Below, piece by piece: positions 8,168-15,202 of a DNA stretch of 45,370 nucleotides (the first letter of the stretch is position 1; the number at the start of each line of letters is the position of its first letter). The position numbers were made by a program, and so were the translations under genes. The stretch is from positions 1 through 45,370 of IMG/VR virus record IMGVR_UViG_3300044641_010242. One strand, written 5' to 3'. A model generated the notes under the pieces. The model did not search any database and was not told the origin of the DNA. It saw only the letters and a list, made by a program, of their open reading frames with translations. The DNA is from a virus.

Positions 8168-8961
8168 TGAAAAATTTGATCTATCAATATTGGGATGGAG
8201 AGATAAATGATGGGGCTAAGTATTCTGCAAAATTAATGAAAGCATACGCAGAAGAAATAGGCGCAGAATACCTTTTTGAATTAAATCCAAAATTTAGAAC
8301 TGATCTTGGAAAATACTCTCCCCATTATGGGCAATTTAAAGTCGTATATGATAGTAAATTTAAAATATATGACAATATTCTTTTTGCAGATACTGATATA
8401 TTCCCAGTAGAAAAGTTGAACAAAAACATATTTTCAGATTTTGCATCAGAGGTTGGGATATGTACTGAGCCATATCAGCCAAAAGCTAGACTAAAAATGA
8501 AGGGAAGTATAAACTCAAATAACGATGAAAGATGGGCAAAAGCAATAGAAAAAAAATGGAATAAAAAAATGCCAAGATGTGAAGACGGTCTTTTAAAAGT
8601 ATATAATTCTGGTGTTGTTCTTTATTCTAAAAATGGAATAGAAAAAATGAAGAAGAAACTAGTTGATTTTAAAAAGTATGTAAATTATATAAAGTCTTGT
8701 GATTTGCCTGTTTTCTACACATGTGATCAACCATATTTGCATGCAATGCTTCAAATCTGTGAATTGGATTATCAAGAGATGGACAACGGATGGAATAGCT
8801 ATGTTCATTATATTTTAGATGAAAACGACAATAGAAAAATAAATGACACAAGAGACAAAGGTACTAAATTTGTCCACATTCAACTTAGAGGAGCAGATAA
8901 TTTTAATGAAGATATTTTATACAGAATAACAAATAAACCAGTTGAGGAATGGAAAATATGA
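8167..8961 (+). CDS. GT-A-like glycosyltransferase with DTD motif, paralogue of the upstream gene
   Basis: The 264-residue protein carries NILFADTDIFPVEKLN at about residues 70-85, the D-T-D strand of GT-A transferases. A second conserved feature is CDQPYLHAML late in the protein, resembling the D-Q-x-x-(L/F) helix that closes the acceptor site in GT8-like enzymes. The opening MKNLIYQYWDGEI and the IGAEY and VGICT segments match the gene at 7502, showing duplication. Its end overlaps the FkbM methyltransferase start by 13 nt. A cooperating transferase/methyltransferase set that builds and caps a glycan is a reasonable inference. Confidence 0.72.
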   Translation: MKNLIYQYWDGEINDGAKYSAKLMKAYAEEIGAEYLFELNPKFRTDLGKYSPHYGQFKVVYDSKFKIYDNILFADTDIFPVEKLNKNIFSDFASEVGICTEPYQPKARLKMKGSINSNNDERWAKAIEKKWNKKMPRCEDGLLKVYNSGVVLYSKNGIEKMKKKLVDFKKYVNYIKSCDLPVFYTCDQPYLHAMLQICELDYQEMDNGWNSYVHYILDENDNRKINDTRDKGTKFVHIQLRGADNFNEDILYRITNKPVEEWKI

Positions 8962-9608
8962 TTGATTGGAAAATACCAATTGGAGATTTGTTTTATTTAA
9001 AGTGTAAGAATGACGGCATACTGGAAAAAATGGGTCAGTTTGAATTTAGTGTAGCATCCAGGTTTATTAAAAATTTCAGAAATGTAATAGATATTGGTGC
9101 CCACATAGGAGAAACAGCATACAGATATTCAAAGTATTTTAAAAGAGTGCATGCTTTTGAACCAGTTTACGGATATGAGTTGAGGCAAAATATAGGAAAT
9201 ATTGAAAATATTGACATATATGATTTTGCGGTGTCTGATAAAGAAGAAGAAAAAATTATGATAAGAAGTAATAAAAATTCTGGTGCAACTGTAATAAAAA
9301 CAAAACAAAATTCTAAAGAACTTTCTTCATCAAGGTTTTCAAAAGAAAAAATTAACGTAAAATGTGTACCAATAGACAAATTTAAATTTAAGAATATAGA
9401 TTTTATAAAAATAGACACAGAAGGATATGTATTACCAGTAATTCAGGGTATGAAAAACACACTAAAAAATAGCAATTTTTTAGTGATGCAAATAGAGATG
9501 AATCACATGACTCATAACAAACAAGAATGTATAGATTATTTGAAAGATTTAAATTTCATTCAATTTGATAAAACAGATGTAGATTACTACTTTTCAAAAT
9601 CTACTTGA
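8949..9608 (+). CDS. FkbM-family SAM-dependent methyltransferase
   Basis: The 219-residue protein has RNVIDIGAHIGETAYRYSKY (residues 44-63) as SAM motif I, VHAFEPVYGYELR as motif II, VSDKEEEKIM, and then IDFIKIDTEGYVLPVIQGM with the D-x-E-G-x-E-like element characteristic of FkbM enzymes. These usually methylate sugar hydroxyls or other small molecules. The gene overlaps a GT-A-like gene, so a capping role on a glycan is plausible. ATG 8949 is used here; ATG 8958 is an alternative. Its end overlaps the convergent gene by 8 nt. Confidence 0.83.
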   Translation: MENMIDWKIPIGDLFYLKCKNDGILEKMGQFEFSVASRFIKNFRNVIDIGAHIGETAYRYSKYFKRVHAFEPVYGYELRQNIGNIENIDIYDFAVSDKEEEKIMIRSNKNSGATVIKTKQNSKELSSSRFSKEKINVKCVPIDKFKFKNIDFIKIDTEGYVLPVIQGMKNTLKNSNFLVMQIEMNHMTHNKQECIDYLKDLNFIQFDKTDVDYYFSKST

Positions 9609-10290
9609 GGATACTGCCAAGAGATAATACACATCTTTTTATTGCATCTTTTTTTTCTTCTTCTGAAAGTTCTACTCTTATTTTCTGTAAAAAAATCATA
9701 CCTTCTTCCCCCATTAATTCAAGTATAACATGTTCGTAAAAGTTTCTATAGGATCCAGAATACCCATCGTGGATTTTCTTTTCTTCTACCCCAGCTGCTT
9801 TTTCAAGAACACAAAGATCGCTCCACCATTGGTCTGTATCTTTTTTTGAAACAATACTACCATCAATTGTTTTTATTAAATTGCATTGATCTCTTGTGTT
9901 AGGATATATTATTTTTAGTCTTTCATATCTAGGTTTAAATTCTTCTTCTGGAATTATTCCATATATTCTGCAATTATATGGCCTATTTTCATGTATGGTG
10001 CATTTGTTTTCTTTTGATAAAAATATACATGGATTTTCTTGTAATTTAAAAACATATGACATTAGTGCCTTTTCAACAATTAAAAGAAAAGAATCTTTAC
10101 TCCAATTGTTTGTTATAAAATTCCATATTAATTTAAATTCAACCTTAAGAACGTTTGGCTGCTGTTTTGAACAACACCACGAGGCACATCCGCCTTCATT
10201 TTCCGGCTTCATTATCCAATCCATGCAACCTTTTGTTTCAGGTATTTTACTGTACAACAAAGATAATTCTTTAAATAATTTTTCACTCAT
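9601..10290 (-). CDS. YkgJ-type Cys-cluster (zinc/iron-chelating) protein
   Basis: The 229-residue protein has Cys22, CASWCC (residues 35-40), then PCIFLSKENKCTIHENRPYN and CRIYG with Cys88, Cys97 and Cys107, and a further DQC. The pattern C-x(8)-C-x-(I/V)-(H/Y)-x-x-R-P-x-x-C-R is the signature of the YkgJ/CxxCxxCC family, thought to bind zinc or an iron-sulfur cluster. The biochemical role of the family is poorly known; some members are oxygenase or protein-modification partners. It is transcribed against the FkbM gene and overlaps it by 8 nt at the 3' end. Confidence 0.8.
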   Translation of the reverse strand: MSEKLFKELSLLYSKIPETKGCMDWIMKPENEGGCASWCCSKQQPNVLKVEFKLIWNFITNNWSKDSFLLIVEKALMSYVFKLQENPCIFLSKENKCTIHENRPYNCRIYGIIPEEEFKPRYERLKIIYPNTRDQCNLIKTIDGSIVSKKDTDQWWSDLCVLEKAAGVEEKKIHDGYSGSYRNFYEHVILELMGEEGMIFLQKIRVELSEEEKKDAIKRCVLSLGSILK

Positions 10291-10409
10291 ATATAATATT
10301 CGACATTATTAATAAATATTCAATATGGAATCAAAACTATAGAAATGTTATAAAATAAAAATATATACAGTTTTATTGGCTAAACTTTTTTATCGATAAA
10401 TATATACAT
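10291..10409. promoter_or_regulatory. divergent intergenic region, likely two promoters
   Basis: This 119-nt AT-rich gap separates the minus-strand YkgJ-type gene from the plus-strand sulfotransferase-like gene, so promoters for both probably lie here. AATAAATATT-type strings occur at about 10311-10320 and 10397-10405 and resemble the T4-type late -10 TATAAATA, but such strings are common by chance at this base composition. No classic sigma-70 pair could be placed. Confidence 0.35.
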
Positions 10410-11096
10410 ATGTCTTGTCCTTCTGCTTTTATAGTATCTCAAGGAGGTTGTGGCTCTACCGTTTTTTTTGATCAGCTTGGCTATGGATCTAGATGTGAAA
10501 ATGTAAAAAATTGCACATGTGTTAAAAAGCACGTTTTAGCAAATTGTCTAAAAAATGTTACGTTTATAAAAAATACAAAAATATTATATATTTATGGCAA
10601 TCCATATGAACAGCTCTTATCTGTTGCAAGAAGAGGTTTCATACCTCACTTAATATATGAATATGAAAATTCAGACTATTCAAAATATGTAGACACGTTT
10701 AAAAAATCAGTTTTTTTAAAATGGCATGAATTTGTTAATCCAGGCACTAATGAAAGGCAATGTGTAGGAGTGGGTTTGGAAGAAATACTATCAAGATACC
10801 TAGAGGATAGAAATGCGTTTGTGGATTTCAGGCTTCACTATATGTCTTGGAAAAAAGTACCATTAAAAAATGTTTCAATAAGATTTCTAAAATATGATGA
10901 AATACTAAATTCAGGAAAAGAAAAAATCTGCTCTTGGTTTGATAGAGACTTTGATTTTAAATTAAAAAAAAGGAAAGTCAATTATGTGGATTTTAAAAAA
11001 AATCATCCGGAAATTTCTGAAAAAATAGAAGAAAAATACAAATCATGGTTTTCTTTGTATCAAAAAATACCATTGGTTGAAGATTTAATTTGGTAG
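10410..11096 (+). CDS. sulfotransferase-like P-loop protein
   Basis: The 228-residue protein starts MSCPSAFIVSQGGCGSTVFF. The strand followed by QGGCGSTVFFDQL corresponds to the 5'-phosphosulfate-binding loop of PAPS-dependent sulfotransferases (usually GxxGSTWL). Later elements also fit: KILYIYGNPYEQLLSVARR resembles the 3'-phosphate-binding strand-helix (often RDPxxxxxSxxRR), and SIRFLKYDEIL is the usual late strand (V-x-Y-E-D-L). If active it would sulfate a glycan or other acceptor using host PAPS. The location in the glycan-modifying region supports this. The canonical Arg of RDP is replaced (GNP), so activity is uncertain. Confidence 0.65.
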   Translation: MSCPSAFIVSQGGCGSTVFFDQLGYGSRCENVKNCTCVKKHVLANCLKNVTFIKNTKILYIYGNPYEQLLSVARRGFIPHLIYEYENSDYSKYVDTFKKSVFLKWHEFVNPGTNERQCVGVGLEEILSRYLEDRNAFVDFRLHYMSWKKVPLKNVSIRFLKYDEILNSGKEKICSWFDRDFDFKLKKRKVNYVDFKKNHPEISEKIEEKYKSWFSLYQKIPLVEDLIW

Positions 11097-11202
11097 TCAT
11101 ATTAAAAATAAATCTACTTAAGAATAAACAAGGAAAGGTTTGGTAGTAATTGCAGGGTAATAAATATCAAATGTACATATAATAAAAAAAGGAAATTTTA
11201 AA

Positions 11203-11718
11203 ATGAAAAATTGGTTTTTAAAATCAGCGGAATCTGGAGACGAAAAGTTCAAGTCATTTATTGCAAATGCTCAATTTAAGCCAACAAAAAAGAAATCTCT
11301 TAATTATAGTTTTTATAAAATAATTAATGGAGATGTGGGGAAAATGCCTGCTTTGAGCTATGGCGTAAACGATAAAGATCAAAATTCAATAACCACTATA
11401 ACTTCAGATGGCGAAACAGAGACTACAAATGTAGCCAAAAACGGAGACATTATAGTGTGTGGTCCGATGAACGAAAAATATGTAATAAAACAAGAAAAAT
11501 TTAAAAAGAATTATTCTGGAGAAATTGGTGGAGTTGTTTCTCCTGAGCAGTCTACTAGAATGGCTGCACAATATGATGGAGAAGAGGAGATATTCTTTAC
11601 TGCTCCTTGGGGAGAAAAAATGAGACTCAAACCAGGGGACTATGTAATAAAAATAGATGAAAAAGATGCATATAGAGTTGCAAAAAAAGAATTTGAATTA
11701 ACTTATAATGCTATTTAG
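11203..11718 (+). CDS. phage protein with two PGDY-type modules and MKNWF tag
   Basis: The 171-residue protein opens MKNWFLKSAESGDEKF, a variant of the recurring NW tag. It contains two copies of a small beta module: KNGDIIVCGPMNEKYVIKQE (then KFKKNY) near residues 83-110 and KPGDYVIKIDEKDAYRVAKK (then EFELTY) near 145-168. The pattern (P/N)GD-(Y/I)-(V/I)-...-Y-x-(I/V)-x-x-x-x-F-x-x-x-Y is one I recognise from many phage proteins, where it reads like PGDWxVTGxxGExYPxKPDxFxxTY. No function is established. AAAGGAAA precedes the ATG. Tandem copies in one short protein are noteworthy. Confidence 0.65.
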   Translation: MKNWFLKSAESGDEKFKSFIANAQFKPTKKKSLNYSFYKIINGDVGKMPALSYGVNDKDQNSITTITSDGETETTNVAKNGDIIVCGPMNEKYVIKQEKFKKNYSGEIGGVVSPEQSTRMAAQYDGEEEIFFTAPWGEKMRLKPGDYVIKIDEKDAYRVAKKEFELTYNAI

Positions 11719-11786
11719 ATAAAATAATATCATTATTGTTTTTAGCAGTATTGTTTGTATAAAATATATGGCATTAAAAAACTATT

Positions 11787-12407
11787 ATGTTTAATCTTCA
11801 AAAATTTTCATCAAATAAAATACCAGCAACAAAAGCACGTGTTTTAGTTGATAAGGTAAGAGAAAAATACGCGACCAGAATAATAAAAGATGGTAAAATA
11901 AACAAAAACATATATCTAGATTTAAATAAAAAAAATCTATATGTTATATCCGAAATTAATAATATGTTTAGCTCATCTGAATATAAAGAGCTAAACATAC
12001 TCAATTTTTTACTAAAGTCTTCGGTGCCAATTCAAAATATTCCAATTGGTCTAGTATCTGGATATTTATTTTATAATCCCATGACTGTTTTGGAAGCGAT
12101 AGGTAATGCATACTCTTATAAGAATTTTAGAAATCCAAATAATTTTAGTAATCCATTTCAATCAAATACTGAAACAAAAAATAAAAATGACTTTAAAAAT
12201 ATACTAGAATCTATTCCAGTAGAATGGATTAATTTTTCACTAAAGAGTACAAATGTGTCAGACATTATAAAAGTTATGTGCGAAATAAATTATGACTTTG
12301 CAAAAATAAATAAAGATGCGATTAAATCATTAAAATCAAATAAAAATATTGATGCTATGATTGGGATGTGTCCTAATCTAAAAACTTTTTTAGGCATCAA
12401 AAGATAG
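11787..12407 (+). CDS. hypothetical 206-aa protein
   Basis: Not recognised. It begins MFNLQKFSSNKIPATKARVL, is Lys- and Asn-rich (about the first 60 residues basic), has no membrane segment and is predicted mostly helical. The final MIGMCPNLKTFLGIKR is a hydrophobic end. It lies between a tagged protein and a minus-strand membrane protein. The long frame, sharing the A/T-rich codon use of its neighbours, supports it as a gene. Confidence 0.6.
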   Translation: MFNLQKFSSNKIPATKARVLVDKVREKYATRIIKDGKINKNIYLDLNKKNLYVISEINNMFSSSEYKELNILNFLLKSSVPIQNIPIGLVSGYLFYNPMTVLEAIGNAYSYKNFRNPNNFSNPFQSNTETKNKNDFKNILESIPVEWINFSLKSTNVSDIIKVMCEINYDFAKINKDAIKSLKSNKNIDAMIGMCPNLKTFLGIKR

Positions 12408-12458
12408 TTTTAAAAAACGGAGGTATAAAACACTCAATATGGTTTTGGAGTGAAGGGT

Positions 12459-12719
12459 TTATCTTCTTTTTCTTTTACTACATTCATGCTGTGGTATCAA
12501 GAAAATAGGAAAAAAAGATATTAACATAAATAGTACCATCCCCATAAAACTAGAAATCTGTTTTTCTAGCATTATAGTGTTTTCCATTATGCTAATAAAT
12601 ATTGATGATACAGGTAGAGCAGGAATCATAAAAACAGCACAACACAGCCATGGTATAAAATTATTGCAAGCAATCTTACTAAGATTTTCTAAAATGGTCT
12701 TTATTTTATTATAATTCAT
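12459..12719 (-). CDS. small two-helix membrane protein, holin-like in shape
   Basis: The 86-residue protein has two hydrophobic segments, FIPWLCCAVFMIPALPVSSI (about residues 22-41) and MGMVLFMLISFFPIFLI (about 59-75), separated by a short polar loop, and ends with a basic tail SKRKRR. A good ribosome site (CGGAGATAAT) sits just before the ATG on the minus strand. Two transmembrane helices with a basic C-terminus is the shape of class II holins, but no endolysin is adjacent, so this is only a possibility. Other small phage membrane proteins look alike. Confidence 0.62.
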   Translation of the reverse strand: MNYNKIKTILENLSKIACNNFIPWLCCAVFMIPALPVSSIFISIMENTIMLEKQISSFMGMVLFMLISFFPIFLIPQHECSKRKRR

Positions 12720-12795
12720 AATTATCTCCGTTATATATAATTATTATGTTAATATAAAAATAACCTTCTTAAAGTACGATATAAAACAATTGCTC

Positions 12796-13530
12796 ATGAA
12801 ATATCTAGTTTATACTGTATCTGATTTTAGCGACTATGCAGAAGCATGCATAAAATATCTCTATGATAGTATAATATACAATAATAATAGATCAAATTTT
12901 GATTTTTGTGTTGTTTCAAATAAAAATTTAAAATCTAATTTTGATATAATTTTTGATGAAAATGATAGCAACTATATAGGATGGTCAAAATATACAAAAA
13001 AACTCCCAGAAGGATACGATGGGTATCTTTATTTAGATAGTGATATATTATTTAATGAAAAAATTGAAAACATGTTTGGTGAGCATGACAATTCAGTTGT
13101 ATGCGAAAGTCACAGTATGTTGTCTCCATGGTTTATGTTTGCTCTGTGCACTGAAGAAGAAAAAAAAGAGATGTCAAAAATAAATGGGTTTAATGCTGGA
13201 ACTTTTTCATTTAAGAAAAAAGAAGTTTTGATGGATATTAATACTGTATGCGATAAAATAAAAAACAAAAATTTAAATACAATACAGCAGGCGTGCACAG
13301 AGCAAACATGCTTCAATTATTGGGTTTTTAATTGCCTTAAGAAAAAAATGATTTTTAATAATTTAACAAAAATGGTTCAGTTGCATGTTACTGAAAGACA
13401 ATACGAGAAAAGTATTTTTCATTTTTGCGGATTTACAGGTAACATGAAAGACAAATACGAAAGAATGGAAAAATTCATAGAAAGGTACGGTAAAAATGGA
13501 TCGAGACAAGATGATATCGTTGCTGCCTAA
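12796..13530 (+). CDS. GT-A-like glycosyltransferase with DSD motif
   Basis: The ATG at 12796 is taken as the start; an in-frame TTG at 12790 adds only two residues. The 244-residue protein has DGYLYLDSDILFNEKIENMF, with D-S-D at about residues 81-83, the metal site of GT-A transferases. The N-terminus MKYLVYTVSDFSDYAE and a later NGFNAGTFSFKKKEVL (the N-x-G-x-x-x-F element after the motif) match the GT8-like layout. It overlaps the methyltransferase at 13496 by 35 nt, so the pair are coupled. This is the fourth GT-A-like gene in the window. Confidence 0.75.
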   Translation: MKYLVYTVSDFSDYAEACIKYLYDSIIYNNNRSNFDFCVVSNKNLKSNFDIIFDENDSNYIGWSKYTKKLPEGYDGYLYLDSDILFNEKIENMFGEHDNSVVCESHSMLSPWFMFALCTEEEKKEMSKINGFNAGTFSFKKKEVLMDINTVCDKIKNKNLNTIQQACTEQTCFNYWVFNCLKKKMIFNNLTKMVQLHVTERQYEKSIFHFCGFTGNMKDKYERMEKFIERYGKNGSRQDDIVAA

Positions 13531-14035
13531 AAATTTAGTTTGGGTTGAACTTGGGGTTTTTGAGGGAGAGTTTTCAAAGAAAATATTTGAATTAACGCAA
13601 CCCAAGGAACTTCATCTTGTTGACATATTTCCAAAATCTATGGTTTCTGGAGACAAAGATGGTAAAAACAGAAAAACAATAGATTTAAGGAACATACCAA
13701 ATGAATTAAAAGAACATTTTAAGGGAAAAAGCGTTCATATACATAAGTGTACTACGACAGAATTTTTAGAGAAAGCAATTAAAAATTCTATTCATGTAGA
13801 TGCAATCTATATTGACGCAGACCATTCATATGGTGCTGTATCATCCGATTTAAAAAAAGGATTTCAGGTGCTGACAAAAGGAGGATATATATGTGGGCAC
13901 GACTACAATCCTCAAAAATTTCCAGGAGTAGTAAAAGCAGTTGATGAATTTTGTGCAAAAAGAAATTTAAAAATAGAAATGAAGACAGATGATTTATTAC
14001 CCTCTTATCTTATAAGGGTAGAAAAATCAAGCTGA
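13496..14035 (+). CDS. class I SAM methyltransferase (Methyltransf_24/TylF-like)
   Basis: The 179-residue protein has LVWVELGVFEGEFSKKIF (motif I, about residues 14-31), ELHLVDIFP (motif II) and HVDAIYIDADHSYGAVSSDL, whose I-D-A-D-H-S-Y (106-112) is the metal-binding signature of small catechol/sugar O-methyltransferases and the cephalosporin-hydroxylase-like Methyltransf_24 group. GGYICGHDY follows. It overlaps a GT-A-like gene, suggesting methylation of a sugar made or transferred by it (inference). ATG 13496 is used, preceded by AAAGGTACGG; ATG 13511 is an alternative. Confidence 0.82.
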   Translation: MDRDKMISLLPKNLVWVELGVFEGEFSKKIFELTQPKELHLVDIFPKSMVSGDKDGKNRKTIDLRNIPNELKEHFKGKSVHIHKCTTTEFLEKAIKNSIHVDAIYIDADHSYGAVSSDLKKGFQVLTKGGYICGHDYNPQKFPGVVKAVDEFCAKRNLKIEMKTDDLLPSYLIRVEKSS

Positions 14036-14038
14036 ATT

Positions 14039-14065
14039 AAAATATATTATTCATATATTTTTTTT
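14039..14065 (+). terminator. possible AT-only hairpin terminator between convergent genes
   Basis: AAAATATAT-TATTC-ATATATTTT is a perfect 9-bp inverted repeat followed by further T residues, placed at the junction of the plus-strand methyltransferase and the convergent minus-strand gene. The stem has no G or C, so it would be a weak terminator. Confidence 0.35.
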
Positions 14066-14752
14066 GTATTTTTGATTCATGTATGAATAGACTTCTAGTA
14101 TATCATCATGAGCTGTGGTTATATGCTCAAGCTCCCAACCTTCTATATTATCAGAATCTGATATTTTTTCTTTCATTTCTTCAAGCATAGGTATCATTTG
14201 ATGTATTTTTTCTTTCATCATACCCTGATTTTGATTAAAGCAATCGTCACTTGAAGAAGCTTTTTTTGTTGAAGAATTATGTTTCAATATATTCGTGGTA
14301 TCATAATAGTTTTTATCGTGTCTTTGCTTTATAAATTGCCTTAATGATTGAATTTGTTTGGGGTCAACAAAACCATTAACAATATTGTTAAAAATTTCTA
14401 TCATTTTACTATTAATTGAAACAAGCTCTCCACCAATATTATTTGGAAGATTGTTAATTGGCAAAGCAGAAAATATTCCTTTATTCATTTCTCCCACTGA
14501 AGTAATCATTGCTGCAATATTATTAGCTCCAGGAATACCGGAGGAAATAATAATTTTTTTAAGTTGGTTGGAATGGGCGTTAAGCATCTGAGCGCCCTGC
14601 TGACTATTAATCTGTTTTGGACTTTGTGTGCCCTGTGAATATTGAGGCATTCCTGTTGGAATAGATCCCATTCCTGGCATAACAGCTCCATTATAATTAG
14701 GAGCAACTGTACCAGTCATATTCTGCTGAGAATATTTAAACCAGTTGAGCAT
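14051..14752 (-). CDS. possible structural protein with MLNWFKYSQ tag and C-terminal helical motif
   Basis: The 233-residue protein starts MLNWFKYSQQN, a form of the NW tag. Residues 10-50 are low complexity (Gly, Met, Pro, Gln, Ser). A C-terminal segment, GWELEHITTAHDDILEVYSY, follows the pattern W-x-x-x-x-I-x-x-A-x-D-x-I-x-x-V-x-x-Y, a helical motif I recognise from the ends of many phage structural proteins (eWvesKItkAadYl). That makes a virion or assembly role likely, without proving it. The tag, linker and C-terminal motif arrangement is like other tagged proteins here. It is convergent with the methyltransferase at 13496. Confidence 0.65.
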   Translation of the reverse strand: MLNWFKYSQQNMTGTVAPNYNGAVMPGMGSIPTGMPQYSQGTQSPKQINSQQGAQMLNAHSNQLKKIIISSGIPGANNIAAMITSVGEMNKGIFSALPINNLPNNIGGELVSINSKMIEIFNNIVNGFVDPKQIQSLRQFIKQRHDKNYYDTTNILKHNSSTKKASSSDDCFNQNQGMMKEKIHQMIPMLEEMKEKISDSDNIEGWELEHITTAHDDILEVYSYMNQKYKKNI

Positions 14753-14796
14753 AGTATTATTATATAATGCTAAGTATAAAAAAAACCTCTAATTTA

Positions 14797-15138
14797 TTAT
14801 TCTGGATTAATCTTAAAATATAGGTCTTTTATTTTTGAATTAATATATTCGTTTTGAAAATCTGCATCTATTGCATCTTCTATCGCAGAAAAAAGCTCTT
14901 CTAATAGTGAGGATTGATTATTTATGGTATCGAATGTTTCATTAATAAAATTTTCCATTTGATCATAATTTTGTATATTACCCGAATTTATATTAAATGG
15001 ATAAATGTAGCTATTGGGACCATTTAGTCCATCTGGTATTTGCCATATTTGATCCCAATCTATACCCTCAATTTTATTTATTTTGTAACTATTTTCTTCG
15101 TTATTGTCTTCGTTATTGTCTTTGTTGTTGTCTTTCAT
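14797..15138 (-). CDS. hypothetical acidic protein with short Asn/Asp repeats
   Basis: The longest open frame extends to 15291 but would overlap the plus-strand gene whose strong ribosome site places its start at 15203, so the ATG at 15138 is preferred, giving about 113 residues. It then begins MKDNNKDNNEDNNEENSYKI, made by tandem 12-nt repeats (GACAATAACGAA type), which may be a linker. No clear Shine-Dalgarno site precedes this ATG, so the start is uncertain. The rest is acidic and helical. Not recognised. Confidence 0.5.
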   Translation of the reverse strand: MKDNNKDNNEDNNEENSYKINKIEGIDWDQIWQIPDGLNGPNSYIYPFNINSGNIQNYDQMENFINETFDTINNQSSLLEELFSAIEDAIDADFQNEYINSKIKDLYFKINPE

Positions 15139-15202
15139 GTATTGTATTTCGTCATAGGAATATATTTTTTTTTGTATAATAAATGGTATTAGGAGCCCAA
15201 TA

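Noticed and set aside
10291-10409. T4-type late promoters TATAAATA
   Set aside because: AATAAATA-type strings occur near several genes, but at this A/T content about eight 8-mers of this kind per strand are expected by chance. Positions relative to starts are not constant.
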